The position numbers were made by a program, and so were the translations under genes. A DNA stretch of 64,000 nt from Betaproteobacteria bacterium. GTDB taxonomy: Bacteria > Pseudomonadota > Gammaproteobacteria > Burkholderiales > SG8-41. Shown here piece after piece: positions 27,863 through 36,416 of the stretch (position 1 is the stretch's first letter; the number at the start of each line of letters is the position of its first letter). A model generated the notes under the pieces. It did no database searches. It saw only the letters and a program-made list of their open reading frames with translations, and was not told the DNA's origin. The stretch covers positions 1 to 64,000 of the forward strand of contig JAQGMI010000048.1 in NCBI GenBank assembly GCA_028292435.1, given 5' to 3'.

Positions 27863-30184
27863 TCAGGCGGACTGACGCCCGACAAACGATGGCAGTTCGA
27901 ATGCGGTGATCGCGGGCAATTCCCCGGTATAGCGCTCGACTTCGACCAGCGCCGTGTGCGCAGCCGGTCCCTGCCCGAGCTTCGATGTGCCCTTGTCGAG
28001 CGTGAGCACGTTGGGATTGCCGTGCTTGTCGAGCGTGCCGATCTCTCCGGGCACCAGCGGGTCGTACCACGCGCCGGTCGCGAGCAGCACGGTATCGGCG
28101 CGCTGGTTTTCATCAATCCTGACGCCGGCGAGACAGGCGCCGCGGTCGTTGAACACGCGCACGACATCTCCGGCCTTGATGCCGCGCACACGTGCGGCCT
28201 CCGGATGCAAGGTGACGGGCTCGCGGCCATTGATCTTGGTCGCGAGACTCAGCGTGCCGTTGTCGAACTGGCCGTGCAGGCGCGTCGCGGGTTGCGGCGA
28301 CAGCAAATGCAGCGGAAAGCGTTGCGCAAGCGGGGCGCCCAGCCATTCGGCCGGTTCCAGCCATGCCGGATGACCGGGACAATCGTCATACCCGAACGAG
28401 TCAATGACGGATGAAAACAATTCGAGACGCCCCGACGGCGTCGGCAGTCGGTTGGCAACCGGGTCCGCGCGGAAGGATTCAAATAGCACGGTCGCTTTCC
28501 CGGGACGCGGCATCTCGACAAAGCCCTCGGACCAGAACGCTTCGAATCCGGGCAGCTCGATATCGAAGTTTTTTGCTTTTACTCGCGCCGTTTCATACAG
28601 GTGACGCAGCCATTCCGTCTTGCTGCGACCTTCGGTGAAGCTCGCGAATTCCGCTTTGCCGATGCGTCGCGCGAGCGCCGAGAAAATATCGTGATCGTCG
28701 CGCGCTTCGCCAACTGGATCGATTGCGCGCTTCATCGCGATGATGAAGCGGTCGCGCGCCGCCGAGCCGATGTCGTCGCGTTCGAGCGTGGTCGTCGCCG
28801 GCATCACGACGTCGGCCATCTTGGCGTGCGCGTTCCAGAACTGCTCGTGGGCGACGATAGTTTGCGGGCGCCGCCACGCTTCAATCAACCGGTTCAAATC
28901 CTGATGATGATGAAACGGATTGCCGCCGAACCAGTAAACGAGCTTGATGTCCGGATACGTCATCCGCCTGCCGTTGAAATCATATTGGCCGCCCGGGTTC
29001 AACAGCAGATCGCTGACACGGGCAACCGGAATGAATTGGCTGACGGGATTTTTGCCTTGGGGCAACACCGGGCCGGAGAAAGTGGACGCCGTGGCGCCTT
29101 CCGCATTCACCGCGCCGTAGCCGAGGCCGAAACCGCCGCCGGGCAATCCGATCTGGCCGAGCAGGCTCGCGAGCGCCACGGTCATCCAGAACGGCTGCTC
29201 GCCGTGGTCCGTGCGTTGCAGCGACCATGCGGTATTGATCATGGTGCGATTTGCGGCCATGCGCCGCGCGAGCTGCTCGATTGTTTGCGCCGGCACGTCG
29301 GTGATGCCCGCGGCCCACGCGGCGGATTTTGCAATGCCGTCAGCCTCGCCCATGACGTAACGTTTGAACGGCTCGAAGCCTTCGCAATAGCGGGCGAGGA
29401 ACTCGGTCGCGTGCAATCCTTCGCTGATCAGCGTGTGCGCGAGTCCCAGCATGAACGCGACATCGGTATTCGGCCGGATGGCGATCCATTCGGCGTTGCG
29501 CGCACCGTGCAGGTCGCTCGCAACCGGGCTCACGTTGACGAAAGCCACACCGTCATCGCTCATGCGTTGCAGATAGCCGCTCAATTCGTGCTCGCTGGCC
29601 CCGCCCGAATTGACCTGCGAATTTTTGACCGGCATGCCGCCGAACGCAACGAAGAGCCGGGTGTGCTGCGCCATGACCGACCATGCGGTCTGCGCCATTC
29701 TGAGCTGGGGCATCGGCAGCGCCACGTGCGGCAGTATCGCGTAAGCGGCGGCGAGACTGTAAGAGCCGTAACTGCTCACGAAGCCGCCGATTGAATTCAT
29801 GAAGCGATGGCCCTGGCTTTGCGCGTGATGAAAACGCCCGGCGCTCGCCCAGCCATAGGAGCCCGCGTAAATCGCTTCATTGCCGAACTCGGTGCGCACC
29901 CGAGTCAGTTCGCGCGCCACGAAATCGAGCGCTTCTTCCCACGACACTTCGACGAACGGTTCGGCGCCGCGCAGTTCGGGCTTCGCACCCGGGCCATGTG
30001 CGAGCACGCTTCGCCGGATCGCGGGACGCATCACGCGTTGCGGGCCGACGGTCGCCGCGACCATCGACGCGCCGATCGGCGACGGGTCGGGATCGTGGCG
30101 GAACGGCTTCATGTCAACGAGGCGGCCGTCCCTGACTTCAGGTTCGTAAACGCCCCAGTGGGTGGAAGTAAGTGAGAGACTCAT
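27863..30184 (-). CDS. Molybdopterin oxidoreductase, BisC/DorA/TorA type
   Basis: A 773-residue molybdoenzyme of the DMSO reductase family. The N-terminus (STHWGVYEPEVRDGRLV) lacks the four-cysteine Fe-S motif, as in BisC, DorA and TorA. YAGSYGWASAGRFHHAQSQ contains the predicted Mo-ligating Ser. WFGGNPFHHHQDLNRL and MVALASLLGQIGLPGGGFGLGYG-like segments bind the pterin dinucleotides. It would reduce S-oxides or N-oxides such as methionine or biotin sulfoxide. No Tat signal peptide is apparent, which points to a cytoplasmic BisC-like enzyme. ATG 30184 is chosen over 30250. It is convergent with the MFS gene. Confidence 0.88.
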   Translation of the reverse strand: MSLSLTSTHWGVYEPEVRDGRLVDMKPFRHDPDPSPIGASMVAATVGPQRVMRPAIRRSVLAHGPGAKPELRGAEPFVEVSWEEALDFVARELTRVRTEFGNEAIYAGSYGWASAGRFHHAQSQGHRFMNSIGGFVSSYGSYSLAAAYAILPHVALPMPQLRMAQTAWSVMAQHTRLFVAFGGMPVKNSQVNSGGASEHELSGYLQRMSDDGVAFVNVSPVASDLHGARNAEWIAIRPNTDVAFMLGLAHTLISEGLHATEFLARYCEGFEPFKRYVMGEADGIAKSAAWAAGITDVPAQTIEQLARRMAANRTMINTAWSLQRTDHGEQPFWMTVALASLLGQIGLPGGGFGLGYGAVNAEGATASTFSGPVLPQGKNPVSQFIPVARVSDLLLNPGGQYDFNGRRMTYPDIKLVYWFGGNPFHHHQDLNRLIEAWRRPQTIVAHEQFWNAHAKMADVVMPATTTLERDDIGSAARDRFIIAMKRAIDPVGEARDDHDIFSALARRIGKAEFASFTEGRSKTEWLRHLYETARVKAKNFDIELPGFEAFWSEGFVEMPRPGKATVLFESFRADPVANRLPTPSGRLELFSSVIDSFGYDDCPGHPAWLEPAEWLGAPLAQRFPLHLLSPQPATRLHGQFDNGTLSLATKINGREPVTLHPEAARVRGIKAGDVVRVFNDRGACLAGVRIDENQRADTVLLATGAWYDPLVPGEIGTLDKHGNPNVLTLDKGTSKLGQGPAAHTALVEVERYTGELPAITAFELPSFVGRQSA

Positions 30185-30431
30185 GGCGATAGTTTTTGCG
30201 CGGCTGTTCTGGATTATTAAACACCAAATCGCGTCGTGATGTCGGGGCAAGTCCTGCCGTGTCGATTCACGATACGATTTTGAACCGTCGATTCAACCTT
30301 TTCGCATAGCGCCGTTGTATGCTTTGCCGCTATGCAGCGAATTCAGTCCGGATTGTCATTCCATTTATGAGCGTCAAAACCATTGCGAAGCAGAAGCGCG
30401 CGCAACCGCGTTGGCGGCGGGAGGCGGCGCG

Positions 30432-31289
30432 ATGAAGGTCATCTTGACGCATGTCGTATTCCGGGTCACGGGCGACGCGGATCAGCTCGAAGCTTTCGAT
30501 GCGCGCCTGAAACTGCTGTTCATCGAGCATGGCATTACGAGCGACTTTGACGAGCACCATGGCGCCGATGCATTGCGCTATGACTTCAAAGTGCAGGGCG
30601 GCGTGCCGTTTCCGCCGTTTGCAATCGCATCGGGCGAATTTCCCGACGTGATCGTTGCCGCCGAATGGGTCGCCGCCGGCAGCGGTGTGCGCGGCTCCGC
30701 CGTCATTACCCGCGGCGAACTGACCGAGAAACTGATTGAGAACGTCGCGGCTGCCGATGATGACGCCGTCGCCATTCGCGTGAATGCCAACGGCTTCTTA
30801 GCACTTGCGCTGAGCGTGGCCCGCATCGGGCCGCATGAATGCCGCGGCTATATGATGACGGGTTCGGAGGACGCCTTGTTCAACATCGCGCGGAATGCGG
30901 CGAGCGGCACCATTGAACTGTGGTCGACCCAGGGCGCGTCGGAGTGGAGCCGGGCCTGGCATCTGTCAGCCGAAGGCGACGTTAGTTACCGCGCGATCAA
31001 CCCGGTACTGCCGATTGCCGACGCCGATTTTCGCGATCTCACGAAACTGGCGCAGGAATTCGTCGGGCAGTGGATCTGGTTCGGTGACGGTCCACGCGAA
31101 GAGATCGCGATCGAACGCGAGCGTTACGAGCGTGCAGGCTATGCGATCAGCGATGCCAATGTGAAATCGGCCGCTTTATATCGAATCAAAGGCGAGGCAG
31201 ACGAAATTCGTTACAACACGCTTGATCCGGAGATCGGGTGGATCGAAGACGTCATCACGCGCTGTTGGCCGCGCAGGCAGGACGATTAG
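30432..31289 (+). CDS. Uncharacterised 285-residue protein
   Basis: I do not recognise a family. It opens with an alpha/beta-looking segment (MKVILTHVVFRVTGDADQLEAFDARLKLLF), has mixed composition with no signal peptide and no membrane helices, and ends WIEDVITRCWPRRQDD. GGAGG lies eight bases before the ATG at 30432; the frame is open from 30315 but the earlier residues lack a ribosome site. Its last 4 bases overlap the end of the convergent flavoprotein gene, so the two mRNAs are antisense at their 3' ends. Confidence 0.6.
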   Translation: MKVILTHVVFRVTGDADQLEAFDARLKLLFIEHGITSDFDEHHGADALRYDFKVQGGVPFPPFAIASGEFPDVIVAAEWVAAGSGVRGSAVITRGELTEKLIENVAAADDDAVAIRVNANGFLALALSVARIGPHECRGYMMTGSEDALFNIARNAASGTIELWSTQGASEWSRAWHLSAEGDVSYRAINPVLPIADADFRDLTKLAQEFVGQWIWFGDGPREEIAIERERYERAGYAISDANVKSAALYRIKGEADEIRYNTLDPEIGWIEDVITRCWPRRQDD

Positions 31290-32431
31290 GCGAGCACCGG
31301 CGGCAATTGCGGTGCCAGTGCAGCGCGCTCCGCAGTTGCTTTGCCGTTCAGCGCAAAGCCCAGCAGCTTGCCCGCGCTGTCCTGAAATAACGATTTCACG
31401 CCGTCGGCATCGGCAGTCGCGGTCCATTCGCCAGCGACGCCCGCAGCGGGCGGCGAAATAATTGTCGGGCACGCCGGCGTTTTGACGAGCACCGGCATTG
31501 CCGGATAACTGACCGCCGTGGGTTTGCCGCTGAGCGTCGCCGCGAGTGCGCGCGCCGAGTGCATGATCGGCATCACGTAAGGGAGCACGAGGCCCGCTAC
31601 TTCGGCGCAATCGCCGAGTGCGTAGATGTCCGGATTGCTCGTCGCGAGGCTGCGGTCGACGACGATACCGCGATTGGTTGTGAGCCCGGCTGCCTGCGCG
31701 AGCGCAATTCGCGGACGCAGCCCGACTGCGGACAACACGATGTCGACCTCCAGTATTTCGCCGCTCGCGAGCGTGAGCTTGACCTTATCGCCGTCGCCAT
31801 TGATTGCGGAAACGCTGGTGCCCAGATGCCATTCGACGCCGAGCGCCGCGAGTTTGCTCTGCAGCATTGCCGCACCTTGCGGCGGCAGCAGCCGCGACAG
31901 GGGCTGCGGCGCGATATCGATGACGCTGACCTTGAAGCCGCCGGCCGTCAGATCGTTGGCGAATTCGCAGCCGATCAGGCCGCCGCCGATCACCGCGATC
32001 TTTTCTTTTCCGGCAATCGCTTCGCGAAACTGGGTGTAGTCGGTGAGATCGTTAACCGTCATTACACGTTCGGCGGCGTTGCCGCTGATGGTCAGCCGGA
32101 TCTGATCCGCGCCGAGCGCGAGCACGAGTTTCGAGTAGGGCAGTGTTTCCTGATACAAGTGCACGGCTTTTTGCGCCGGATCGATTGCGGTGACGTGCAC
32201 GTGCGGGCGCACGGTCGCGTTGAGCTGCGTCGCCATTTGCTCGGCCGTATTCATCGGAATCGCTTCGGGCGTCTTGCCCGAGCCGAGCGCGCTCGACAAC
32301 ATCGGCTTCGAATAGAAATACGCGCTGTCGGCGGAAATCAGCGTGAGCGGCGTTTCCTTGTCGAGTTTGCGCAGTTCGCGCGCAACGTTGTACCCGGCGA
32401 GTCCGCTGCCGACGATGACGATGGGGTTCAT
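31286..32431 (-). CDS. FAD-dependent rubredoxin-NAD(+) reductase-like protein
   Basis: A 381-residue pyridine nucleotide-disulfide-type reductase. IVIVGSGLAGYNVARELRKLD is the N-terminal FAD site, IAVIGGGLIGCEFANDLTAGG (near 150) is the NAD(P)H site, and NPDIYALGDCAEV is the second FAD-binding motif with its Asp. It lies downstream of rubredoxin and rubrerythrin genes, so it most likely passes electrons from NAD(P)H to rubredoxin. A terminator-like hairpin separates it from rubredoxin, so its expression may be attenuated. The 3' end overlaps the convergent uncharacterised gene by four bases. Confidence 0.87.
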   Translation of the reverse strand: MNPIVIVGSGLAGYNVARELRKLDKETPLTLISADSAYFYSKPMLSSALGSGKTPEAIPMNTAEQMATQLNATVRPHVHVTAIDPAQKAVHLYQETLPYSKLVLALGADQIRLTISGNAAERVMTVNDLTDYTQFREAIAGKEKIAVIGGGLIGCEFANDLTAGGFKVSVIDIAPQPLSRLLPPQGAAMLQSKLAALGVEWHLGTSVSAINGDGDKVKLTLASGEILEVDIVLSAVGLRPRIALAQAAGLTTNRGIVVDRSLATSNPDIYALGDCAEVAGLVLPYVMPIMHSARALAATLSGKPTAVSYPAMPVLVKTPACPTIISPPAAGVAGEWTATADADGVKSLFQDSAGKLLGFALNGKATAERAALAPQLPPVLA

Positions 32432-32462
32432 GGTGTTTGCCGATCAATGCTGAAATTGAAAA

Positions 32463-32493
32463 CAGCTTTGCCGACCGGTGGCCGGCAAAGCTG
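32463..32493 (-). terminator. Terminator or attenuator between rubredoxin and its reductase
   Basis: CAGCTTTGCCG and CGGCAAAGCTG form a perfect 11-bp stem around a 9-base loop, and on the minus strand TTTTCAATTT follows. It would stop or reduce transcription after the rubredoxin gene, lowering reductase levels relative to the two small proteins. Confidence 0.65.
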
Positions 32494-32534
32494 GGACCGC
32501 TATTTTACTGCAAGCGCCGTGCGCAAAATGCAGG

Positions 32535-32705
32535 TCAGGCGGCGAGCAGCACCATTTCGAAGTCCGCTTTGGCGACGCCGCAATCGGGGCATGCCCAATC
32601 CGCCGGGATGTCCTCCCAGCGCGTACCGGCCTTGATGCCGTGCTCGGGGTCGCCGACGGTTTCGTCGTAGGTGTAGCCGCAAACGATGCATTGCCATTTC
32701 TTCAT
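32535..32705 (-). CDS. Rubredoxin
   Basis: A 56-residue rubredoxin. [19 protein letters not shown] gives the first CxxCG pair and [13 protein letters not shown] the second, so all four iron ligands are present. It starts at ATG 32705 with AGGAG upstream, 26 bases after the rubrerythrin stop. It carries electrons between the FAD reductase and rubrerythrin. The neighbouring rubrerythrin lacks its own rubredoxin domain, so this is the electron donor in trans. Confidence 0.95.
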   Translation of the reverse strand: MKKWQCIVCGYTYDETVGDPEHGIKAGTRWEDIPADWACPDCGVAKADFEMVLLAA

Positions 32706-32731
32706 GAAGTTCTCCTGTTGACGATTGGGCT

Positions 32732-33202
32732 TTAAGCCGCGACTTTGGCGAGCGTCGCACGATACTGGTTAGCGTGGCGCTCTTCGACCTTGGTCAGCGC
32801 GGCGAAGCGTTTGGACGCTTTGGCGAGGATGTCTTTGAAGCGCTGCGCGTGTTCCTTCGATTCGACGATCTGCCCGTCCAATTCGGCGACCGCCTGCGAA
32901 TTGCCTTCCTGTTCGGCGAGATGGCGGAACTGCGGATACATTTCGGTGTACTCGTAGGTTTCGCCCGCGATGGCCATTTCAAGTGCTTTGGCCGGCGTCA
33001 TCTCAGCCGTGGGGAAGAGTAAATCGAGGTGCCCGAACGCGTGCTGAACTTCCTGCGCAGCGGTTTCCTCGAACACCTTCGCCGAGTCGACGTCGCCGCT
33101 GGCGCGGCAAATCTTTGCGAAGTACAGGTATTTGATGTGCGCCATCGATTCGCCTGCGAATGCTGCTTCGAGATTCTTGATGGTGACTGATTCGGGTTTC
33201 AT
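32732..33202 (-). CDS. Rubrerythrin-like di-iron peroxidase without rubredoxin domain
   Basis: A 156-residue ferritin-like di-iron protein. The first helix has [21 protein letters not shown] and the second [15 protein letters not shown], and the second half of the four-helix bundle gives [15 protein letters not shown] and [13 protein letters not shown], so the ExxH iron ligands are present. It reduces hydrogen peroxide with electrons from rubredoxin. The classical C-terminal rubredoxin domain is missing. AGGAG lies before the ATG at 33202. An OxyR-like operator lies about 80-120 bases upstream. Confidence 0.92.
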   Translation of the reverse strand: MKPESVTIKNLEAAFAGESMAHIKYLYFAKICRASGDVDSAKVFEETAAQEVQHAFGHLDLLFPTAEMTPAKALEMAIAGETYEYTEMYPQFRHLAEQEGNSQAVAELDGQIVESKEHAQRFKDILAKASKRFAALTKVEERHANQYRATLAKVAA

Positions 33203-33283
33203 AGATTCGTTCTCCTGTGATGGTTGACACGTTGTCCTTTACTGCACGGACGCCATCTTAATGGCCGGAGATCGATTAATCTA

Positions 33284-33320
33284 ATTGATTGTTACCATAC
33301 ATACGATAGGATAAAACTAT
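33284..33320 (-). promoter_or_regulatory. OxyR-type operator upstream of the rubrerythrin operon
   Basis: ATTG (33284), CCAT (33295), ATAG (33306) and CTAT (33317) are each separated by exactly seven bases. This reproduces the four-tetranucleotide spacing ATAG-N7-CTAT-N7-ATAG-N7-CTAT of the established OxyR site, with two perfect and two one-mismatch tetrads. It lies between the oxyR stop and the rubrerythrin start. Confidence 0.7.
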
Positions 33321-33344
33321 GCGACTTTAAGCTATCGAAATGCG

Positions 33345-34286
33345 CTACCCGATCTGCAGCTTCGCTGCGGGCAATAACTTAACGCCGGGCAGCCTGCACT
33401 GAAGCACGCCCAGCCTCAGCGCTTCCACCGCCTGCGGCCGGGGAAAACTCGCTCGCCACGCGAGCGCAATCCGGCGGCTGGGTTGCGGCGCGGCGAACGG
33501 CTTGATCGCAAGCAGCGGGCTTGCCGCGGATTTACTTTCGGCTGCGGTCGAGGGCAGCACCGTGATGCCGACGCCGGACGCGACCATGTGGCGGATGGTT
33601 TCGAGCGAGCTGCCTTCGAGCGCCTGCTGCATGTTGCTGCTGCCTGAATTGCGCATGCGCGGGCAGGTTTGCAACACCTGGTCGCGAAAGCAATTGCCGG
33701 CGCCGAGCAAGAGCAGCGTTTCATCGCAAAGTTTATCGGCGCTGATCCGGGCCTTGCTGCTCCAGGCATGGCCGGCCGGCATGACGACACGAAACGGCTC
33801 GTCGTAAACCGCCTGCGTGACGATGCCCGTTTCGGCGAACGGCAGTGAGAGGATAGCGACATCGAGCTCGCCATTGCGCAGGAGTTCGGCAAGTTTCACC
33901 GTGAAATTCTCCTGCAGCAGCAGCGGCATCTGCGGCGCGCGTTTGTGCATGGCGGGAATCAATTGCGGCAACAGGTACGGGCCGACGGTATAAATCGCGC
34001 CGACCCGCAGCGGCGTGGCAAGCTGGTCTTTGCCTTGCGCGGCGATGTGCTTGATCGCGGCCGTTTCCTCGAGCACGCGCTGCGCCTGCTCGACGATGCG
34101 CGCGCCGAGCGGCGTCACCGTCACTTCGGCGGTGTGACGCTCGAACAGCGTGACACCCAGCTCGTCTTCAAGTTTTTTGATCGCGACCGACAACGTCGGC
34201 TGGCTGACGAAACATTTTTCGGCAGCGCGGCCGAAATGCCGTTCGCGCGCGAGCGCAACGATGTAGCGAAGTTCGGTGAGAGTCAT
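33345..34286 (-). CDS. oxyR: OxyR peroxide-sensing LysR-type regulator
   Basis: A 313-residue LysR-family protein with an N-terminal winged helix (LRYIVALARERHFGRAAEKCFVSQPTLSVAIKKLEDELG). The regulatory domain has GAGNCFRDQVLQTCP at about residues 198-211. Its two cysteines are nine positions apart, exactly as the redox pair of E. coli OxyR (C199/C208). Oxidation by peroxide should form the disulfide and activate target genes. The most obvious target is the downstream rubrerythrin operon, which has a matching operator. It ends 142 bases before rubrerythrin and follows a TTT receptor gene on the same strand. Confidence 0.93.
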   Translation of the reverse strand: MTLTELRYIVALARERHFGRAAEKCFVSQPTLSVAIKKLEDELGVTLFERHTAEVTVTPLGARIVEQAQRVLEETAAIKHIAAQGKDQLATPLRVGAIYTVGPYLLPQLIPAMHKRAPQMPLLLQENFTVKLAELLRNGELDVAILSLPFAETGIVTQAVYDEPFRVVMPAGHAWSSKARISADKLCDETLLLLGAGNCFRDQVLQTCPRMRNSGSSNMQQALEGSSLETIRHMVASGVGITVLPSTAAESKSAASPLLAIKPFAAPQPSRRIALAWRASFPRPQAVEALRLGVLQCRLPGVKLLPAAKLQIG

Positions 34287-34301
34287 CGATGCAGAAGCGA
34301 A

Positions 34302-35270
34302 TTAATCGATGCGCACGTTCGCCGCTTTGATCACCTTCGCCCATTTGGTGATTTCGGACTTTACGTAGGCCGCCGCCTCGTCGGGCGTATTGGCGACCCG
34401 GTCGATGCCCTGCTGCGCGAGTTTCTCCTTCGCGTCGGGCTGCCCGACGGCCTTGACGACGTCGGCGTTGATGCGCACGAGCAGGTCGCGGCTGATGCCG
34501 GCAGGCGCATGCAGCGCGACCCAGGTCGCGGTTTCGAAGTCCGGAATTCCGGATTCGGCGATGGTCGGATACCCGGGCGCGAGCGGCGAGCGTTGCTGGC
34601 TCGTGATCGCGAGCGCGCGCAGTTTGCCGGCTTTCGACAACGGCAGCGACACCGGCAGGCTCGAAAACATGAGCGGCAACTGACCGCCAAGCACGTCGGC
34701 GACCGCGGTGTTTTCGCCCTTGTACGGGATGTGCACCATCTTGATCGACAGCGACAGGTTCAACAGCTCGCCCGCCAGGTGCGGTGTCGAGCCGAGGCCG
34801 CCCGAACCGAAACTCAGCGTCTTGTAGTTGGCTTTCGCAAACGCAATAAATTCCCTGAACGAGCGCGGCGGCAGCGATGGATGGAGCACGAGCAATTGCG
34901 GCGACGAGCCGAGTATCGTAATAACCGGAATGTCGCGCACGACGTCATACGGCAGCTTCGGATAGAGCGTGGTCGCGACCGAAGTGCTGGTCTGCGGCGC
35001 GATGAGCAAGGTATAGCCGTCGGGCGGCGACTTCGCGGCCATCTCGGCGGCAATGATGCCGCTCGCGCCGGGACGGTTATCGACGACGACCGTTTGGCCC
35101 CACAGTTCGGTCAGTTTTTGCGCGAGGATGCGGGCCGCGACGTCGGTCACGCCGCCCGGCGTGAAGCCGACGACAATGCGCACGGATTTCGCGGGCCAGC
35201 TTTGCGCACATGCCGGCGTGCTGGCGGCGAGCACTCCGGCGGCGAGCAGGAACGTCAGCGATTTATTCAT
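34302..35270 (-). CDS. TTT/Bug-family solute-binding receptor (5)
   Basis: A 322-residue TctC/Bug receptor. The signal peptide is LLAAGVLAASTPACAQSW, then SVRIVVGFTPGGVTDVAAR, VDNRPGASGIIAAEM and VHIPYKGENTAVADVLGGQL. It lies 15 bases upstream of oxyR on the same strand, an unusual transport partner for a peroxide regulator. The pairing may be accidental. Its upstream side faces a divergent hydroxyacid dehydrogenase gene, a common partner for TTT receptors. Confidence 0.9.
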   Translation of the reverse strand: MNKSLTFLLAAGVLAASTPACAQSWPAKSVRIVVGFTPGGVTDVAARILAQKLTELWGQTVVVDNRPGASGIIAAEMAAKSPPDGYTLLIAPQTSTSVATTLYPKLPYDVVRDIPVITILGSSPQLLVLHPSLPPRSFREFIAFAKANYKTLSFGSGGLGSTPHLAGELLNLSLSIKMVHIPYKGENTAVADVLGGQLPLMFSSLPVSLPLSKAGKLRALAITSQQRSPLAPGYPTIAESGIPDFETATWVALHAPAGISRDLLVRINADVVKAVGQPDAKEKLAQQGIDRVANTPDEAAAYVKSEITKWAKVIKAANVRID

Positions 35271-35390
35271 GAGGGTCCCGGCGCATCGTTGAAATGAGTT
35301 TATTGTTGGAATGAGATTGCGTTCTGCGCTTGTATCTTGCGGAGACAGGCTCTACATTGTCAACCCGAATATTGGCGGATGAGAACGGAT

Positions 35391-36299
35391 ATGACGACAG
35401 CAGCGACAGTCACGACGAATACACCGGTTGGCTTCATCGGCCTCGGCATCATGGGCGCCGCGATGGCGAAAAATCTGCTCAAGGCGGGATTCACCGTTAC
35501 GGTACACAATCGAAGCCGCGGCAAGGTCGATGAGCTCGTTGCAGCGGGCGCAGTCGATGGCGGCTCGCCCGCGGGCGTTGCGCGCGCCGCCGACGTCGTG
35601 CTGATCTGCGTGCCGGATACGCCGGACGTCGAAAAAGTTTTGTTTGGCGATGACGGCGTCGTGCACGGTCTCAGGAAATCCGCCGTCGTCATCGATTGCA
35701 GTACGATCTCGGCTAATGCGACCGTCGATTTCGCGCAGCGCATTCAGGCGCGCGGCGCGCACCTGATCGATTCGCCAATCAGCGGCGGACCCAAGGGCGC
35801 AATCGACGGCACGTTATCGTGCATGATCGGCGGCGATGCAGCAATCGTGGAAAGCTGCATGCCCGTGTTTAAGGCGGTCGGCAAAACGTTTACGCATATC
35901 GGCGCGAGCGGCGCCGGCCAGCTGTGCAAGTCGTGCAATCAGCTCGTCAATACCGCGACGATGATGGGCGTTGCCGAAGCATTCGCGCTGGCGAAGAAAA
36001 TGAATATCGATCCCTACAAGGTGCGCGATGCGCTGATGGGCGGCACGGCAAAGAGCTTTGTGCTCGAAAACCACGGCAAGCGCCTGCTCGACGGCACGCT
36101 GGCACCGGGGTTTCGCTCGAACCTGATGTTGAAGGACATCAAGCTCGCGCTCGGCAGCGGCGTCGCATGCGGCTCGTACATGCCGGTCACCGCACTTGGC
36201 GCGCAAATGCTGTCGGCTTTGTGCGCAACGGGCCGCGCGGAACTCGACAACGCTTCGATGGGACTCTTGTTCGAAGACTTGTCCGGCGTCAAACGATGA
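35391..36299 (+). CDS. 3-hydroxyisobutyrate / tartronate semialdehyde reductase-type dehydrogenase
   Basis: A 302-residue beta-hydroxyacid dehydrogenase. VGFIGLGIMGAAMAKNLLKAG is the N-terminal NAD(P)-binding signature (~13-33). DSPISGGPKGAIDGTLSCMIGG binds the substrate, and GQLCKSCNQLVN contains the catalytic Lys and Asn of the GxxxKxxxN motif. It oxidises or reduces short 3-hydroxy acids. The start is either ATG 35391 or ATG 35379. It is divergent from a TTT receptor gene, so import and oxidation of a hydroxyacid are plausible. The next gene, cbpA, starts 117 bases downstream. Confidence 0.9.
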   Translation: MTTAATVTTNTPVGFIGLGIMGAAMAKNLLKAGFTVTVHNRSRGKVDELVAAGAVDGGSPAGVARAADVVLICVPDTPDVEKVLFGDDGVVHGLRKSAVVIDCSTISANATVDFAQRIQARGAHLIDSPISGGPKGAIDGTLSCMIGGDAAIVESCMPVFKAVGKTFTHIGASGAGQLCKSCNQLVNTATMMGVAEAFALAKKMNIDPYKVRDALMGGTAKSFVLENHGKRLLDGTLAPGFRSNLMLKDIKLALGSGVACGSYMPVTALGAQMLSALCATGRAELDNASMGLLFEDLSGVKR

Positions 36300-36321
36300 A
36301 GCGAAAGAGTGCGTTTTTTTT

Positions 36322-36335
36322 GTGCGGCAGCGCAC
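36322..36335. promoter_or_regulatory. Palindrome copy 1 (GTGCG-N4-CGCAC) before cbpA
   Basis: GTGCG-GCAG-CGCAC, a perfect 5+5 inverted repeat, lies 81 bases before the cbpA ATG. It belongs to the same recurring motif as copies at 37722, 53150, 53398, 60628, 60668, 61133, 62116, 62185 and 63658. Confidence 0.55.
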
Positions 36336-36416
36336 GGACTTGCAAGCCGGCTGCCTTTATAAAATCCGGTCGCTGCCTAGCAGCTGCCTGCCGACACTGC
36401 CGACCTCAAGCGCGTC

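Noticed and set aside
28601..29794. 397-codon open frame on the + strand
   Set aside because: Antisense shadow of the molybdoenzyme gene, Arg/Ala/His-rich with no recognisable domain.
31559..32635. 358-codon + frame across the reductase and rubredoxin genes
   Set aside because: Antisense to the flavoprotein and rubredoxin, and its composition is a typical GC-driven shadow.
33945..35297. 450-codon open frame on the + strand
   Set aside because: It is antisense to oxyR and a TTT receptor gene, both of which have clear family motifs; long antisense frames are expected at this GC content.
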